Under the pieces are notes generated by a model, which was not told the origin of the DNA, did not search any database, and saw only the letters and a list, made by a program, of their open reading frames with translations. Source: Trichomonas vaginalis G3 (lineage: Eukaryota; Parabasalia; Trichomonadida; Trichomonadidae). From it: a DNA stretch of 64,000 nucleotides. Positions 51,101 through 63,408 of this stretch are shown here, one piece after another; the first letter of the stretch is position 1; the number at the start of each line of letters is the position of its first letter. The DNA lies in NCBI RefSeq assembly GCF_026262505.1, contig NC_067207.1:14166082-14230081 (forward strand), written 5' to 3'. A program made the position numbers and the translations under genes.

Positions 51101-54100
51101 AAATTGAAGAATTGAAGAAACAATTGAATAATTTATCCAATGAAAAGAAGCAAATTGAAACAGAAAAGAATGGTTTGCAAGGACAAATTGGAAGATTGGA
51201 ATCTCAAAACGAAAGCCTCATTGAATCTAAGAAAGACATGAAGGAGCAAAATGATAAACTCCAAGCACAAATGGATGAAATGAGAAGAGAAAACAACAGT
51301 TTGAGACAGAACCAGACACAGCTCGAAAGAACAAACAATGGTTTAGAGAACAAAGTTGGAAATCTCACTGACCAACTCAACCAAGTTAAGAACCAATTAT
51401 CTGCTCTACAAGATCAGCTCAAATCCAAAGAAAATGAAAACGAAAAACTCAGAAACGAAAGAGAGAAATTGGCCAATGAAAAGAATTCCGTTGAATTGCA
51501 ATCTAAAGATAAAGATGCAGAGATCATCAAACTCAAATCAGATGCTGAACATCTCAATGATAAGATCAACTCATTGAATGACGAAAAGAACAAACTTCAA
51601 CAGGCTAATGACAAATTGAATGACCAAATTGAACAAATGAAGCAACAAATCAATAACTTGACAAATGAAAACAAGAACATGGAACAAGAAAAGGCAAAGA
51701 ACCAAGAGAAGATTCAAAACATCGAACCAAAGCTTAAACAACTCGAAGAAGAGAAGTCAAAGCTTGAAGACGAAAATTCTCAAAATGAAAATGAAATCCA
51801 GCGTCTTAAGGATACAATTAAAGAGTTATCAGATAAACTTGCTAAATCCGAAGAGGACAACAAGTTATTGAAGCAATCTTCATCAGGAACAACCGATAAA
51901 CAAGTTGAAGATCTCCAAGAAATGCTCAACAAATTGAGAGATGATCTTAAGAACCTCAATTCCGAAAATGAACAACTCAAACAACAGAAAGACCAACTTT
52001 CTGAGAAATTGAACAACTCCAACAATGACAAGACAAAGGCTGAAACACAGAACGAACAACTTTCTAAGCAATTAGAACAGTTGAATAATGAAAAGAACCA
52101 GATGTTCAACAAATACAAAAATGCAATCCAAGACAAAGCCAAAGTTGAAATTGCAAAGGAAACATTGGCTAAAGACAATGAAAAACTTGCTTCTGAGAAA
52201 GAATCTCTTCAACAGAAACTTGATTCTGCAAATGATGAGAAGAACAAACTCGAGCAAGACAAACACAAACTTGAGATCGACAATACCAAGCTAAATGATG
52301 CCAAATCTCATTTAGAAAACGAGAAATCTCAATTGGCGCAACAAATCAATGATTTGAACAATAAATTGCAGAAATTAGAGGAAGAAAAGAACAAACTTGA
52401 AGAAGAAAAGGCCCAGAATGAGAAGAAACTTGAGAATTCTCAACAAGATGGAGACAAACTCGGCCAACAGAACCAAGATTTGCTCAAACAATTGGAAGAA
52501 ATCAAACAAAAGCTTCAACAAACAGAACAAGAAAAATCTGCTTTAGAACAGCAAAAGAACGAAATTCAGAACAAACTCAACGAAATCGAACAACAAATGA
52601 AGGATTCCGAGAAAGAGAAAGAAGATATCAAACAAAAGCTTCAGCAAGTTGAACAAGAAAAGTCTGAAACACAGAAGAAACTTGAAGAAGCTGAACAACA
52701 AAAGAACGAAATCCAGAACAAACTTGAACAAACAGAACAAGAAAAGAAGAACTTAGAAAACGAAAAGGCCGAAACAGAAAAGAGATTACAGGAAACAGAA
52801 GAGGCCAAGAAGAACTTAGCAAACGAGAAATCTGAAGCAGAAAGGAAATTAGAAGAAGTTCAGAACGAAAAGGCTGAAACAGAAAGGAAGTTGAACGAAG
52901 CCGAAGAAGCCAACAAGAACTTAGAAAACGAAAAGAACGAGACACAAAAGAAGTTAGAAGAAGCTGAACAACAAAAGGCAGAAACACAGAAATTACTTGA
53001 ACAAACAGAAGAGGCCAAGAAGAACTTAGCAAACGAGAAATCTGAAGCAGAAAGGAAATTACAAGAGACAGAAGAGGCCAAGAAGAACTTAGCAAACGAG
53101 AAATCTGAAGCAGAAAGGAAATTAGAAGAAGTTCAGAACGAAAAGGCTGAAACAGAAAGGAAGTTGAACGAAGCCGAAGAAGCCAACAAGAACTTAGAAA
53201 ACGAAAAGAACGAGACACAAAAGAAGTTAGAAGAAGCTGAACAACAAAAGGCAGAAACACAGAAATTACTTGAACAAACAGAAGAGGCCAAGAAGAACTT
53301 AGCAAACGAGAAATCTGAAGCAGAAAGGAAATTACAAGAGACAGAAGAGGCCAAGAAGAACTTAGCAAACGAGAAATCTGAAGCAGAAAGGAAATTAGAA
53401 GAAGTTCAGAACGAAAAGGCTGAAACAGAAAGGAAGTTGAACGAAGCCGAAGAAGCCAACAAGAACTTAGAAAACGAAAAGAACGAGACACAAAAGAAGT
53501 TAGAAGAAGCTGAACAACAAAAGGCAGAAACACAGAAATTACTTGAACAAACAGAAGAAGCCAAGAAGAACTTAGAGAACGAGAAATCTGAAACAGAGAA
53601 GAAGTTACAAGAGACAGAAGAGGCCAAGAAGAACTTAGAACAAGAGAAATCAGACATCCAAAAGAAGTTGGATGAAACTAAACAACAAAAGGTAAATCTT
53701 GAAAACGAAAAGGCTGAAACACAGAAGTTACTCGAAGAAACAGAAGAAGCCAAGAAGAACTTAGAGAACGAAAAGGCCGAAACAGAAAAGAGATTACAGG
53801 AAACAGAAGAGGCCAAGAAGAACTTAGCAAACGAGAAATCTGAAGCAGAAAGGAAATTAGAAGAAGTTCAGAACGAAAAGGCTGAAACAGAAAGGAAGTT
53901 GAACGAAGCCGAAGAAGCCAACAAGAACTTAGAAAACGAAAAGAACGAGACACAAAAGAAGTTAGAAGAAGCTGAACAACAAAAGGCAGAAACACAGAAA
54001 TTACTTGAACAAACAGAAGAGGCCAAGAAGAACTTAGCAAACGAGAAATCTGAAGCAGAAAGGAAATTACAAGAGACAGAAGAGGCCAAGAAGAACTTAG

Positions 54101-57100
54101 CAAACGAGAAATCTGAAGCAGAAAGGAAATTAGAAGAAGTTCAGAACGAAAAGGCTGAAACAGAAAGGAAGTTGAACGAAGCCGAAGAAGCCAACAAGAA
54201 CTTAGAAAACGAAAAGAACGAGACACAAAAGAAGTTAGAAGAAGCTGAACAACAAAGGCAGAAACACAGAAATTACTTGAACAAACAGAAGAGGCCAAGA
54301 AGAACTTAGCAAACGAGAAATCTGAAGCAGAAAGGAAATTACAAGAGACAGAAGAGGCCAAGAAGAACTTAGCAAACGAGAAATCTGAAGCAGAAAGGAA
54401 ATTAGAAGAAGTTCAGAACGAAAAGGCTGAAACAGAAAGGAAGTTGAACGAAGCCGAAGAAGCCAACAAGAACTTAGAAAACGAAAAGAACGAGACACAA
54501 AAGAAGTTAGAAGAAGCTGAACAACAAAAGGCAGAAACACAGAAATTACTTGAACAAACAGAAGAAGCCAAGAAGAACTTAGAGAACGAGAAATCTGAAA
54601 CAGAGAAGAAGTTACAAGAGACAGAAGAGGCCAAGAAGAACTTAGAACAAGAGAAATCAGACATCCAAAAGAAGTTGGATGAAACTAAACAACAAAAGGT
54701 AAATCTTGAAAACGAAAAGGCTGAAACACAGAAGTTACTCGAAGAAACAGAAGAAGCCAAGAAGAACTTAGAGAACGAAAAGGCCGAAACAGAAAAGAGA
54801 TTACAGGAAACAGAAGAGGCCAAGAAGAACTTAGCAAACGAGAAATCTGAAGCAGAAAGGAAATTAGAAGAAGTTCAGAACGAAAAGGCTGAAACAGAAA
54901 GGAAGTTGAACGAAGCCGAAGAAGCCAACAAGAACTTAGAAAACGAAAAGAACGAGACACAAAAGAAGTTAGAAGAAGCTGAACAACAAAAGGCAGAAAC
55001 ACAGAAATTACTTGAACAAACAGAAGAAGCCAAGAAGAACTTAGAGAACGAGAAATCTGAAACAGAGAAGAAGTTACAAGAGACAGAAGAGGCCAAGAAG
55101 AACTTAGAACAAGAGAAATCAGACATCCAAAAGAAGTTGGATGAAACTAAACAACAAAAGGTAAATCTTGAAAACGAAAAGGCTGAAACACAGAAGTTAC
55201 TCGAAGAAACAGAAGAAGCCAAGAAGAACTTAGAGAACGAAAAGGCTGAAACACAAAAGAAGTTGGATGAAGCTGAAGAAGCCAAGAAGAACTTAGAACA
55301 AGAGAAATCTGATGCAGAAAAGAAGTTGGAAGAAGTTCAAAACGAAAAATCTGCTTTAGAAAACGAAAAGAACGAAACACAGAAGAAGTTAGAAGAAGCA
55401 GAGAAAGCTAAAGATCAAATTGTTGAAGAGAAATCAGCTGTTGAAAGACAGTTGGTTGAATCTCAGAAAGATTCATCAGAAAACCAGAAACAACAAGATG
55501 AAGAGAAATCCAAACTTCAACAACAACTTTCTGATTTACAGAACAAACTAAATGATCTCGAGAAGAAATTGGCTGATAAAGAAAACGAGAAGGAACAAGA
55601 GAAGACACAGAAAGATGATCTCCAGAAACAATTAGATCAACTTCAGAAGGACTTCGACAACTTGGAAAGAGAGAAACAGAAGTTGCAAGATAAGAATGAT
55701 TCAATGAAGGAAACAATCGACAGCAAGAACATGTTGCTTGACTCATTTGGAACAATCAAGGATCATCTCAATGATGCAAACAACAACAACAAGAAACTAC
55801 AAGATGAAAACAACAAATTACGTGATGATGCTCAAAAGGCAACATCAAAGAATAATGAGTTACAGAGCATCATTGATGATCTCAACAGAAAACTCGCAAA
55901 TCTCGATGCAGAAAAGAAGGCAACAGAAGAGAAACTTAAGAATACAGAAGACAAACTCAAACAAGCAGAAGCCGAGAAGAAGGCAACAGAAGACAAATTA
56001 CGCGAAACAGAAAATGCCAAGAAAGAGACAGAAGAAAAACTCGCCAAGACAGAAGAAGAAAAGAAACAAGTAGAAGACAAACTTGCTGCAACTGAAGCTG
56101 CTAAGAAGGAGACTGAAGACAAACTTAAGCAAACAGAAGATGAAAAGAAAGCTACAGAAGATAAACTCGCCAATGTCGAAGCAGAGAAGTCAGATATTGA
56201 ACAAGCCAAGAAGGAAACAGAAGACAAGCTTAAGCAGACAGAAGAAGAGAAAGCTGCAGTTGAAGCAGAGAAGAAGGCAACAGAAGACAAGTTACATGAA
56301 ACAGAAGAAGCCAAGAAGGAAACAGAAGATAAACTCAAACAGACAGAAGATGAAAAGGCAGCAGTTGAACAAGCTAAGAAGGAGACAGAAGACAAGCTTA
56401 AGCAGACAGAAGAAGAGAAGAAGGCTACAGAGAACAAGTTAGAAGAATCAGAAGCCGAGAAGAAAGAACTTGGCGAACGCTTCGAATCCTCTCGTGGCAG
56501 CACAGAGAAACAAGTCAGTGATCTTGAAAATCTTCTTTCCAAACTTAAGGACGAACTTAAGAACATCAAAGAAGACAAATCCCAACTTGAATCCAAACTC
56601 AAACAAGCAGAAGCCGAGAAGAAGGCAACTGAAGACAAATTAGCTAAGACAGAAGTAGAGAAAGCAGCACTTGAACAAGCCAAGAAGGAAACAGAAGATA
56701 AACTTGCTAATGTTGAAAACGAAAAGAAGGCTACAGAGACACAGAAGAATGACTTAGCCAAAGAGAAGACAGATCTCCAGAAAGCTCTCGCTAAACTTCT
56801 CAAGAGACAAGAACAACTTGATGCAGAAAAGAAGGCACTTGAAGAAAAGGCCAACGCTCTTGAATCAGAGAAGAAGGCAACAGAAGAGAAATTGGCAAAT
56901 GCTGAGAAAGAAAAGAAGGAAACACAAGACAAACTCAAGCAAACAGAAGATAACTTGGCTAAATCAGAATCCGAAAAGAAAGCAACAGAAGACAAACTTA
57001 AACAAACTGAATCAGAAAAGGCTCAAATTGAAGCAGCCAAGAAGGAAACAGAAGACAAATTACAAAACGCCGAAAACGAAAAGAAGGCAGCAGAAGAGAA

Positions 57101-59030
57101 ACTCAAGCAATCAGAAGAACAAAAGAAGGCAACAGAAGAGAAGTTACAAGAAGCAGAAGCAGAAAAGAAGGCAGAACAAGAAAAGTTGGCAAATATCGAA
57201 GCAGAAAAGCAACAACTTGGAAATGCTTCTGAGAAACAAGTCAGTGATTTGTCTGGTGAAATTTCCAAACTTAAGCAGTTGCTCAAACAATTGGCTGAAG
57301 CAAAGAAGAAGGCTGATGAAGAATTAGCCAAATCCAAGCAAGATAAAGAACAATCTGATAACGACAAGTCCAAGTTACAAGAAGACTTAAACAACTTGAA
57401 GAAGCAATTAGAAGACCTCGAAAAGGCGAAGAAAGAATCAGATTCAAACAACAAATTACTCGCTGATTCTGTCAACAAACTCAAGGAACAAAACAAGCAG
57501 AAAGATGATGAAATCAAGAACTTGACAGACAAAGCAAATCAACCACAAGATATCAATAACAATCCTGATTTCGTTAAAGTAAAGAAGGCTTTCTTACAGT
57601 TATCAAAGACAAATGAGAAACTCGAGAACGAAAAGAAGGCTCTCGAAGGCGCTGTTAATTCCATCTACTCAACAATGAAGAAGGATGATTCAGCTCCATT
57701 AGATGAGAAGGCAACACCAATGCAACAAGCAGAAAGAGCTAAAGAATTGATCCAAAACAATTCAGGAAAGAAAGTTGATCCAGAATTCTTCGAAAAATTG
57801 ACAAACGAAATGAACGATTTGTTCAACAGCATTTGCAAAGTTTTCAGAACGAATTCACCAATCACATTCGATATCAAGAAGGAAGAAGATATCGCAACAA
57901 TCGGCCAGAACTCAATTGTCTTGAGAAAGGTCATGAAATCTTATTTGACACAACTTTCAAATGACATCATCAAAGACAAACAACAGATTTCAGATCTGAA
58001 ACATGACAAGAACTCCTTGCAAATGGAGAACGAAGAAATCAAGGCAACAGCTTCTGCAAACATGTCATCCAAGGACATAAACAACGACAAACTCATCAAA
58101 TCATATAAGAAAGTTTATGCCAGAATGAAACAATTGCAAGAGGCAGAACGCGAAGCCAAAGAGATTTTGTTACTCGCTTGCCCACAGTTGAGATCAGAGA
58201 TCAATATCGAAGAAGGATTAGTCACATTCGTTAAGAACTTCGTGACTAAATTCCCTGTTCTGATCGCAAGTTTGGCCGCAGACCAAATCGAAAGACCATT
58301 CATTTCTCTCGACCAGAGAATTTCCAAGTTACAGAGCTCCGTTGACAAAATCATCCAGAAATACGAAGCTTTAGTCAACAGATACAGTTTGGCATCTACA
58401 GCTACTAACCCTGAAGCAGTTCTTAAGAACATGGCTGATAGCTACGCAGGAACATTGAAACAATTGTTCTCTCCAGCAGCAAATGTCACCCCATATACAA
58501 ATGCTCGTGAAATCCATAAGAAGTTGTTCAAGATGCAGAGTTTGTTACACGCAATTTATCAGTTGATTCCTAATGTACAAATCCCGAACAGACAGACGAT
58601 CTACGACTATATTGTCGGATTGCGTCGTGCATTGTCTTCTTCTGGAGATGATGGCGATGACGTCACAGAAGTTTCAATCACTGATATCGAAACAATCTCT
58701 GTAAGAAGTGGACCAGGAAAGATGTTCGAATACGAAAAGAGAATTTCAGAGTTAGTCGAATTATTGAGACACTCAATATCATTCGACAACATCGCTAGAC
58801 AACTGGGAGTCCTCATAGGATTGGAGCCACAAGAAGAAGTCACTGAACAAGACATTAATGACTTGTTCGATGAAGTCAAGGGCAGATTGGAACAAGGTGC
58901 TCAAATTATGGAGTCTTTCGAGGAATACAAGAAACTTGTCGATGCACTTCTTGAAGGTATCGGCAATAAGGCACCTGGACCATTCTCCAAACTCGTGGAA
59001 ACACTCAAGGCTTACCAGTTTGAAGCTTAA
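42112..59030 (+). CDS. Giant coiled-coil protein ('viral A-type inclusion'-like), about 5,640 codons with one frame disturbance
   Basis: The frame opens at ATG 42112 (MEFLRGSTPPNMKSVDFQLI; an alternative ATG is 42145) and runs to 54309. From about 54255 the same heptad protein continues one base out of frame to TAA 59030. One repeat copy there has AACAAAGGC where all sister copies have AACAAAAGGC, so a single A is missing, either a true mutation or an assembly error. The protein is almost all coiled coil. Parts in order: N-terminal helix region; acidic linkers with VVGTRD-type motifs; 21 GYPEDG units (45070-47770); a second set of TRD linkers; a long irregular coil; 91-residue heptad repeats (52780-55300); KKATEDKLKQTE-type repeats; and a less repetitive C-terminal 350 residues (LASLAADQIERPFISLDQRI). 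Golgin-, centrosome- or flagellar-fibre-like scaffolding is inferred from length. The annotation name used for such genes in trichomonads does not imply a viral origin. Confidence 0.88.
43961..44726 (+). repeat. 766 bp direct duplication inside the giant gene, copy 1
   Basis: Nearly identical to 48557-49322 (offset 4596 bp, in frame), from CAGAAAACGAAGGACTT to CTCCAGAAAGAAAA, with only a few differences (for example LETKNKE against LGTKTKE in the protein). It carries the acidic linkers with ITVVGTRDISVDE and VEVVCSTRDVDFE. Confidence 0.93.
45070..47780 (+). repeat. 21 copies of a GYPEDG coiled-coil unit
   Basis: The unit is LKKALGYPEDGKEHKSPSEL followed by an IKENEELKKQND-type helix, about 33 residues. 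Twenty-one GYP(E/S/Q/A)D variants (one GYS, one GFP) can be counted, interrupted seven times by a second unit containing LGISGESST or a close form. The GYPEDGK-H(K)(S/T)PSEL turn breaks the helix at a regular spacing, giving a bead-on-a-string helical rod. Copies differ by scattered silent changes, so the array is older than the 273 bp repeats. Confidence 0.92.
48557..49322 (+). repeat. 766 bp direct duplication inside the giant gene, copy 2
   Basis: Pairs with 43961-44726 and lies on the other side of the GYPEDG array. Confidence 0.93.
52780..55310 (+). repeat. 273 bp (91-residue) repeats in a 1008 bp higher-order array
   Basis: The block EEVQNEKAETERKLNEAEEA occurs seven times, starting near 52850, 53123, 53396, 53858, 54131, 54404 and 54866. 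Spacing is 273, 273, 462, 273, 273, 462, which makes a 1008 bp higher-order unit. Copies are almost identical at DNA level. 91 residues are 13 heptads, so gain or loss of units keeps the coil in register. Confidence 0.92.
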
Positions 59031-59990
59031 TTTTATATACTAGAGTCAAAATCTCGAGCACAAAAGTGACATTGAATACTTGTAAGTATTGAATTCCCAT
59101 GTAAACTATTCATTTCTATCGTTTTTTGTAGTCCACATTTCCTCACACTCGATTTTACTCATAAAAATATTAAAAAATCACTATACAATATATAAAATAT
59201 ATATTTATATGGTTAAAACAATGTTATTTTTGCGAGATTTCATCTGAAATTAAAATTAGGGATTTTTTGAATTTTGAACTAAAATTTGTGATTGGCAAAT
59301 ATTGAATAATCGATTGGAATATGAAAGAAATACTTTAAAATTGAATAGAATGTCGATAGAATTTTTCTCACAATTTTAAAAAGTTGTTCAAATCCTATTT
59401 TTGATTGAGTTTTTGCAATTGTTATATATCAAGTGACAAGCTAAAAATAAAATTTTTGTTGCACTACTATTTTTGCAACAATTTGTAAATTACGTGCATC
59501 CCTTGTATTCCAGTGATCAACATCGAGATTACATATTGTAAGAAATCCTTTTGAAGTAGATCTCTATTTGAATTCAAATTCGGACAGTCTATTTCATGTT
59601 ACTTCGTGAGAATGTATATAATTTGCAATGTGAATATTATATAATTGATTCTGTATAAATAAGTAATTATGCTTTAGGAAACTGCTCGGCATTGCATGAG
59701 ATCTAATCTTATAATAATTTTTTAGATATGTTGAAATATGTAATATTTAGCTTCAATATCATTTATTATGGTGTGTCTTTGCTGTTTTTTTGATATTGGA
59801 TATCAATGACTCTTCTGTGAACGAAAAAATCATATAAATCATTAAATTCTAAACGTAAGCGAAACTCATTCAATTTATTATTAGAATCAAATCTATTTTA
59901 AAATTGAGCTATTCGTTAAATCACAAAAGGATACTTTATATTTTTAGTCAAAATTTGTTGATAGGAGCTTATTGGTGCAATCTCATGTTC
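59031..59990. other. AT-rich 3' flank of the giant gene, nothing recognised
   Basis: No frame or repeat of note. Sequence character changes sharply at about 59980, where GC-rich hairpins begin. Confidence 0.55.
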
Positions 59991-60395
59991 TTCCTGGAAG
60001 CAGCGCACAGACCAGTCAGAAGCGCTCCTTCCAGGACCAGAAAGACTAGAAGGGGGTCCTAACCTTGAGAAAGGACCCCTTCCAGTCTTTCTGGACAATT
60101 CGGTTCGCATTGCGAGTGTCTGCTGCTTCTTTTGACCAAAGCAGCAGACACTCGCAATTATATGTTGCGGCAAGTGCATCTGTGGTGTCGGAATGCACTT
60201 GCCGCGAACTTCGAGCAATCTCCTGATCTTCCTGGAAGCAGCGCACAGACCAGTCAGAAGCGCTCCTTCCAGGACCAGAAAGACTAGAAGGGGGCCCTGA
60301 CCTTGAGAAAGGACCCCCTTCCAGGTCTTTCTCCAAGGAACATTGTGCCATTGTGGGAGACATGCAGAGGCAATGTCTCCCAGAATGATACATTG
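59991..60395. repeat. Third hairpin array, GC-rich, seven hairpins
   Basis: In order: TTCCTGGAAGCAGCGC with GCGCTCCTTCCAGGA (59992-60035); CCAGAAAGACTAGAAGGGG with its partner (60038-60096); ATTGCGAGTGTCTGCTGCTT with a perfect 20 bp partner (60109-60160); GCGGCAAGTGCAT with ATGCACTTGCCGC (60165-60205); then copies of the first two about 238 bp downstream (60230-60330); then one based on GGGAGACAT..ATGTCTCCCA (60333-60395), which is the hairpin also found in the 62165-63170 array. Reading frames through it are artefacts. Confidence 0.9.
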
Positions 60396-61950
60396 CGACC
60401 AACACGAGTGAATGGGACACTCTATTCTTTCAATTTTCTCATTAATATTTTATCTTTTTTTATTAGATCAATAAATAAACTCTTTTAATGTTCACAATTA
60501 CATAAATCCATATGAATCAATTCGCTATTTATTTAGTCTCTAATTTTAATAGCTTTTTTGAATCTTGCAATCTAAATACCCTCAATTTTTAACTTTTGCA
60601 ACTCCAAAAACCAGGTGTTTTTCCAGAACTACCATCTAGGATGAGTCCTAGGAGCTATAATTCTAGGGTTAGATGATACCCACTTAGTACTTTTATTTGT
60701 ATATGTTTTAGTGGAATTTGGTGAGGGGTCATGAAATTCGTATCTAATTTGCTATCATCTAAGCTGGTAAAAGTTAGAGAAAGCTATTTACTGGTTGTAT
60801 ATTACAAATATACCTTGTAATAGAAAATATAAGTGTTTGTGATTTAAATTCGCTCAATTAGCTCGAAAATTTGTTTTATATCCATGACAAACTAACACAA
60901 TCCTATTTATGTGATTGCCAATCTGATCCCAAAATATATCAGCATGAATATATATATATTGATATTATTTGCAATTTCATCATTAAATAGTGCTTTTTTT
61001 TCTATTTTTAATTTAGAAATAGTATATTTATATGATAGCGACACAAGATTTTAATTAAAAAATATATGTTATCGATCATCACACTCAAATTGAATTTCAA
61101 AAATTTTAGAATTTTTCAATTTCAATATTGAAAATATATTTCTTATATCATAGCGATTCATGTTATAATAATATGGAGAAAAATATTGTTTTAAATCTAA
61201 AATTTAAAATGAATGATTGGGCATTACATTAATCCAATTTATTGTTTATTTGTTAATCTAGTGGAAACAATTAATATTTTGGAGAAACAAAAATTTGAAA
61301 TTTGAAATTTTGAAAAAAATGCATGAATCGGTAATTAAACATTGATTTATTAATTTATTAGCCATGCTTTTGATGTTGGTCTTATTCTTAAGCCGATTTA
61401 AAGAATTAATTTTTCCAAATCGTGTTTGACATTAACACATATAGATATATCAGGAAAAAAGGTATCACTTATCAAGTTATTGGTTTTTATGTATCTCCTA
61501 ACTTTGCCTCGTTCTGAATACAATTCTAGTTAACGAATTTTAAATAATTAAATAACTATGAAGAATACATCATTTTGGTTTTATTATTATTAAAATGATA
61601 TATATTTAGCTATGTATATGCTTGTAAGAATATTATTCCGTGAATTGGAAACAGAAAAAATAAATTTAGACAGAAAATGCATATCTTTAAAAAATAATAT
61701 GAAATTTAGCTTTGATATTATTATCCGATAAAATATGCATGATAATTACTCCGCAAATAAAATTTAGGAAGCAAGTTGTGACGGTTTGGGCGGTTTTCAA
61801 TGGCCCACAAGGAAGGAAGTATCGTTTTATCAGGCAACAAGAGGTCTTGAAATGAGTAAAGGACTGATCACCCTTGAAAGGTTCAAACTTGCTTGCGCGC
61901 CGCAGTCTTAAAAATGATATGTTTCACTTCTGGTCGAAAATTTCAACCTC
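60396..61950. other. AT-rich segment between two hairpin arrays, with a short coding-like relic
   Basis: No gene to about 61770. Between 61776 and 62000 the composition becomes balanced. The minus-strand frame ending at 61924 has a stretch (GRTQISSRYTIVHPTTVIEV) that does not look like repeat translation, so it may be a remnant of a gene. Not identified. Confidence 0.4.
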
Positions 61951-62025
61951 TATGACAGTTGTTGGATGAACAATTGTGTAGCGGGATGAAATCTGAGTGC
62001 GGCCTGGGGCTGCAGCATCAATCTT

Positions 62026-62106
62026 CCCGGCATCTTTACCGCAATCATCTCTTAGATTGCACACAAAGTTGCGAACGAGCAGTTTTCTATGCGGTAAAGA
62101 TGCCGG
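62026..62106. repeat. Long-loop hairpin at the start of the 122 bp array
   Basis: CCGGCATCTTTACCGCA pairs with TGCGGTAAAGATGCCGG across a loop of about 45 bases, a 17 bp perfect stem. Confidence 0.8.
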
Positions 62107-62164
62107 AAAGAGAGAGTCGATGTGAGGTTCTTTTCGAGGGCTCCTCGAATGAGACACTGTTCCG

Positions 62165-63172
62165 CATTGATAACTTGAACGCGGAAGTTTGACCGACAAG
62201 AGTGTATTGTGCACTCCTGTCGGTCGCAGTGTCTCATTCTGGGAGACATTGCCTCTGCATGTCTCCCAGAATGGAACAATGTTCCGCATTAACTTGAACG
62301 CGGAAGTTTGACCGACAAGAGTGTATTGTGCACTCTGTCGGTCGCAGTGTCTCATTCTGGGAGACATTGCCTCTGCATGTCTCCCAGAATGGAACAATGT
62401 TCCGCATTGATAACTTGAACGCGGAAGTTTGACCGACAAGAGTGTATTGTGCACTCCTGTCGGTCGCAGTGTCTCATTCTGGGAGACATTGCCTCTGCAT
62501 GTCTCCCAGAATGGAACAATGTTCCGCATTGATAACTTGAACGCGGAAGTTTGACCGACAAGAGTGTATTGTGCACTCCTGTCGGTCGCAGTGTCTCATT
62601 CTGGGAGACATTGCCTCTGCATGTCTCCCAGAATGGAACAATGTTCCGCATTGATAACTTGAACGCGGAAGTTTGACCGACAAGAGTGTATTGTGCACTC
62701 TGTCGGTCGCAGTGTCTCATTCTGGGAGACATTGCCTCTGCATGTCTCCCAGAATGGAACAATGTTCGCATGAATGATTGAAAAGTTTGACCGACAAGAG
62801 TGTATTGTGCACTCCTGTCGGTCGCAGTGTCTCATTCTGGGAGACATTGCCTCTGCATGTCTCCCAGAATGGAACAATGTTCCGCATTGATAACTTGAAC
62901 GCGGAAGTTTGACCGACAAGAGTGTATTGTGCACTCCTGTCGGTCGCAGTGTCTCATTCTGGGAGACATTGCCTCTGCATGTCTCCCAGAATGGAACAAT
63001 GTTCCGCATTCATAACTTGAACGCGGAAGTTTGACCGACAAGAGTGTATTGTGCACTCCTGTCGGTCGCAGTGTCTCATTCTGGGAGACATTGCCTCTGC
63101 ATGTCTCCCAGAATGGAACAATGTTCCGCATTGATAACTTGAACGCGGAAGTTTGACCGACAAGAGTGCATT
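62165..63172. repeat. Tandem array, about eight 122 bp units of three hairpins each
   Basis: Each unit holds TTCCGC..GCGGAA, GACCGACAAGAGTG..CACTCCTGTCGGTC, and CATTCTGGGAGACAT..ATGTCTCCCAGAATG. The GACCGACAAGAGTG arm occurs nine times and the GGGAGACAT hairpin eight times. Units are almost identical (one-base length variants in the CACTC(C)TGTCGG arm and one degenerate unit near 62765). All frames through it, up to 201 codons, come from the repetition and are not genes. Confidence 0.93.
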
Positions 63173-63408
63173 ATCCAATTTTTTTGTCATATACCTCAAC
63201 CCACAAAGACAAAACCTTACATAAAATAGGTAAACTTTGGTTTTCACTTAATAATGTTTATTTTTAATTTTTTGTTCTTTATATAACTTTTTCTTCTACT
63301 AAACTATTTTACAGACTCTACTGAGCTATCCTCACATATATACCTGTGACAATAACACATATATACTCCCTTCATATTCTGATCTCATGACATATTACAG
63401 CACAAACT
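63173..63408. other. AT-rich spacer between hairpin array and terminal palindrome
   Basis: Nothing recognised. Confidence 0.5.

Noticed and set aside
43082-58879. Many antisense frames up to 387 codons opposite the giant gene (Ser/Phe/Leu-rich)
   Set aside because: The sense strand is Glu/Lys/Asn-rich coiled coil, which gives few stops on the other strand; they follow the repeat periods exactly.
42112-59030. Viral origin of the giant gene, as the database-style name suggests
   Set aside because: Similarity to the poxvirus inclusion protein is only shared coiled-coil composition; no viral domain is visible.
59916-60488. Frames through the GC-rich hairpins
   Set aside because: The same text appears in both strands because of the palindromes; not genes.
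62165-63172. CRISPR array
   Set aside because: Whole 122 bp units are repeated with no unique spacers, and the organism is a eukaryote.
61924-63247. Overlapping minus-strand frames with MRNIVPFWETCRGNVSQNE-like repeats
   Set aside because: Translation of the 122 bp hairpin units in successive frames; no independent coding evidence.
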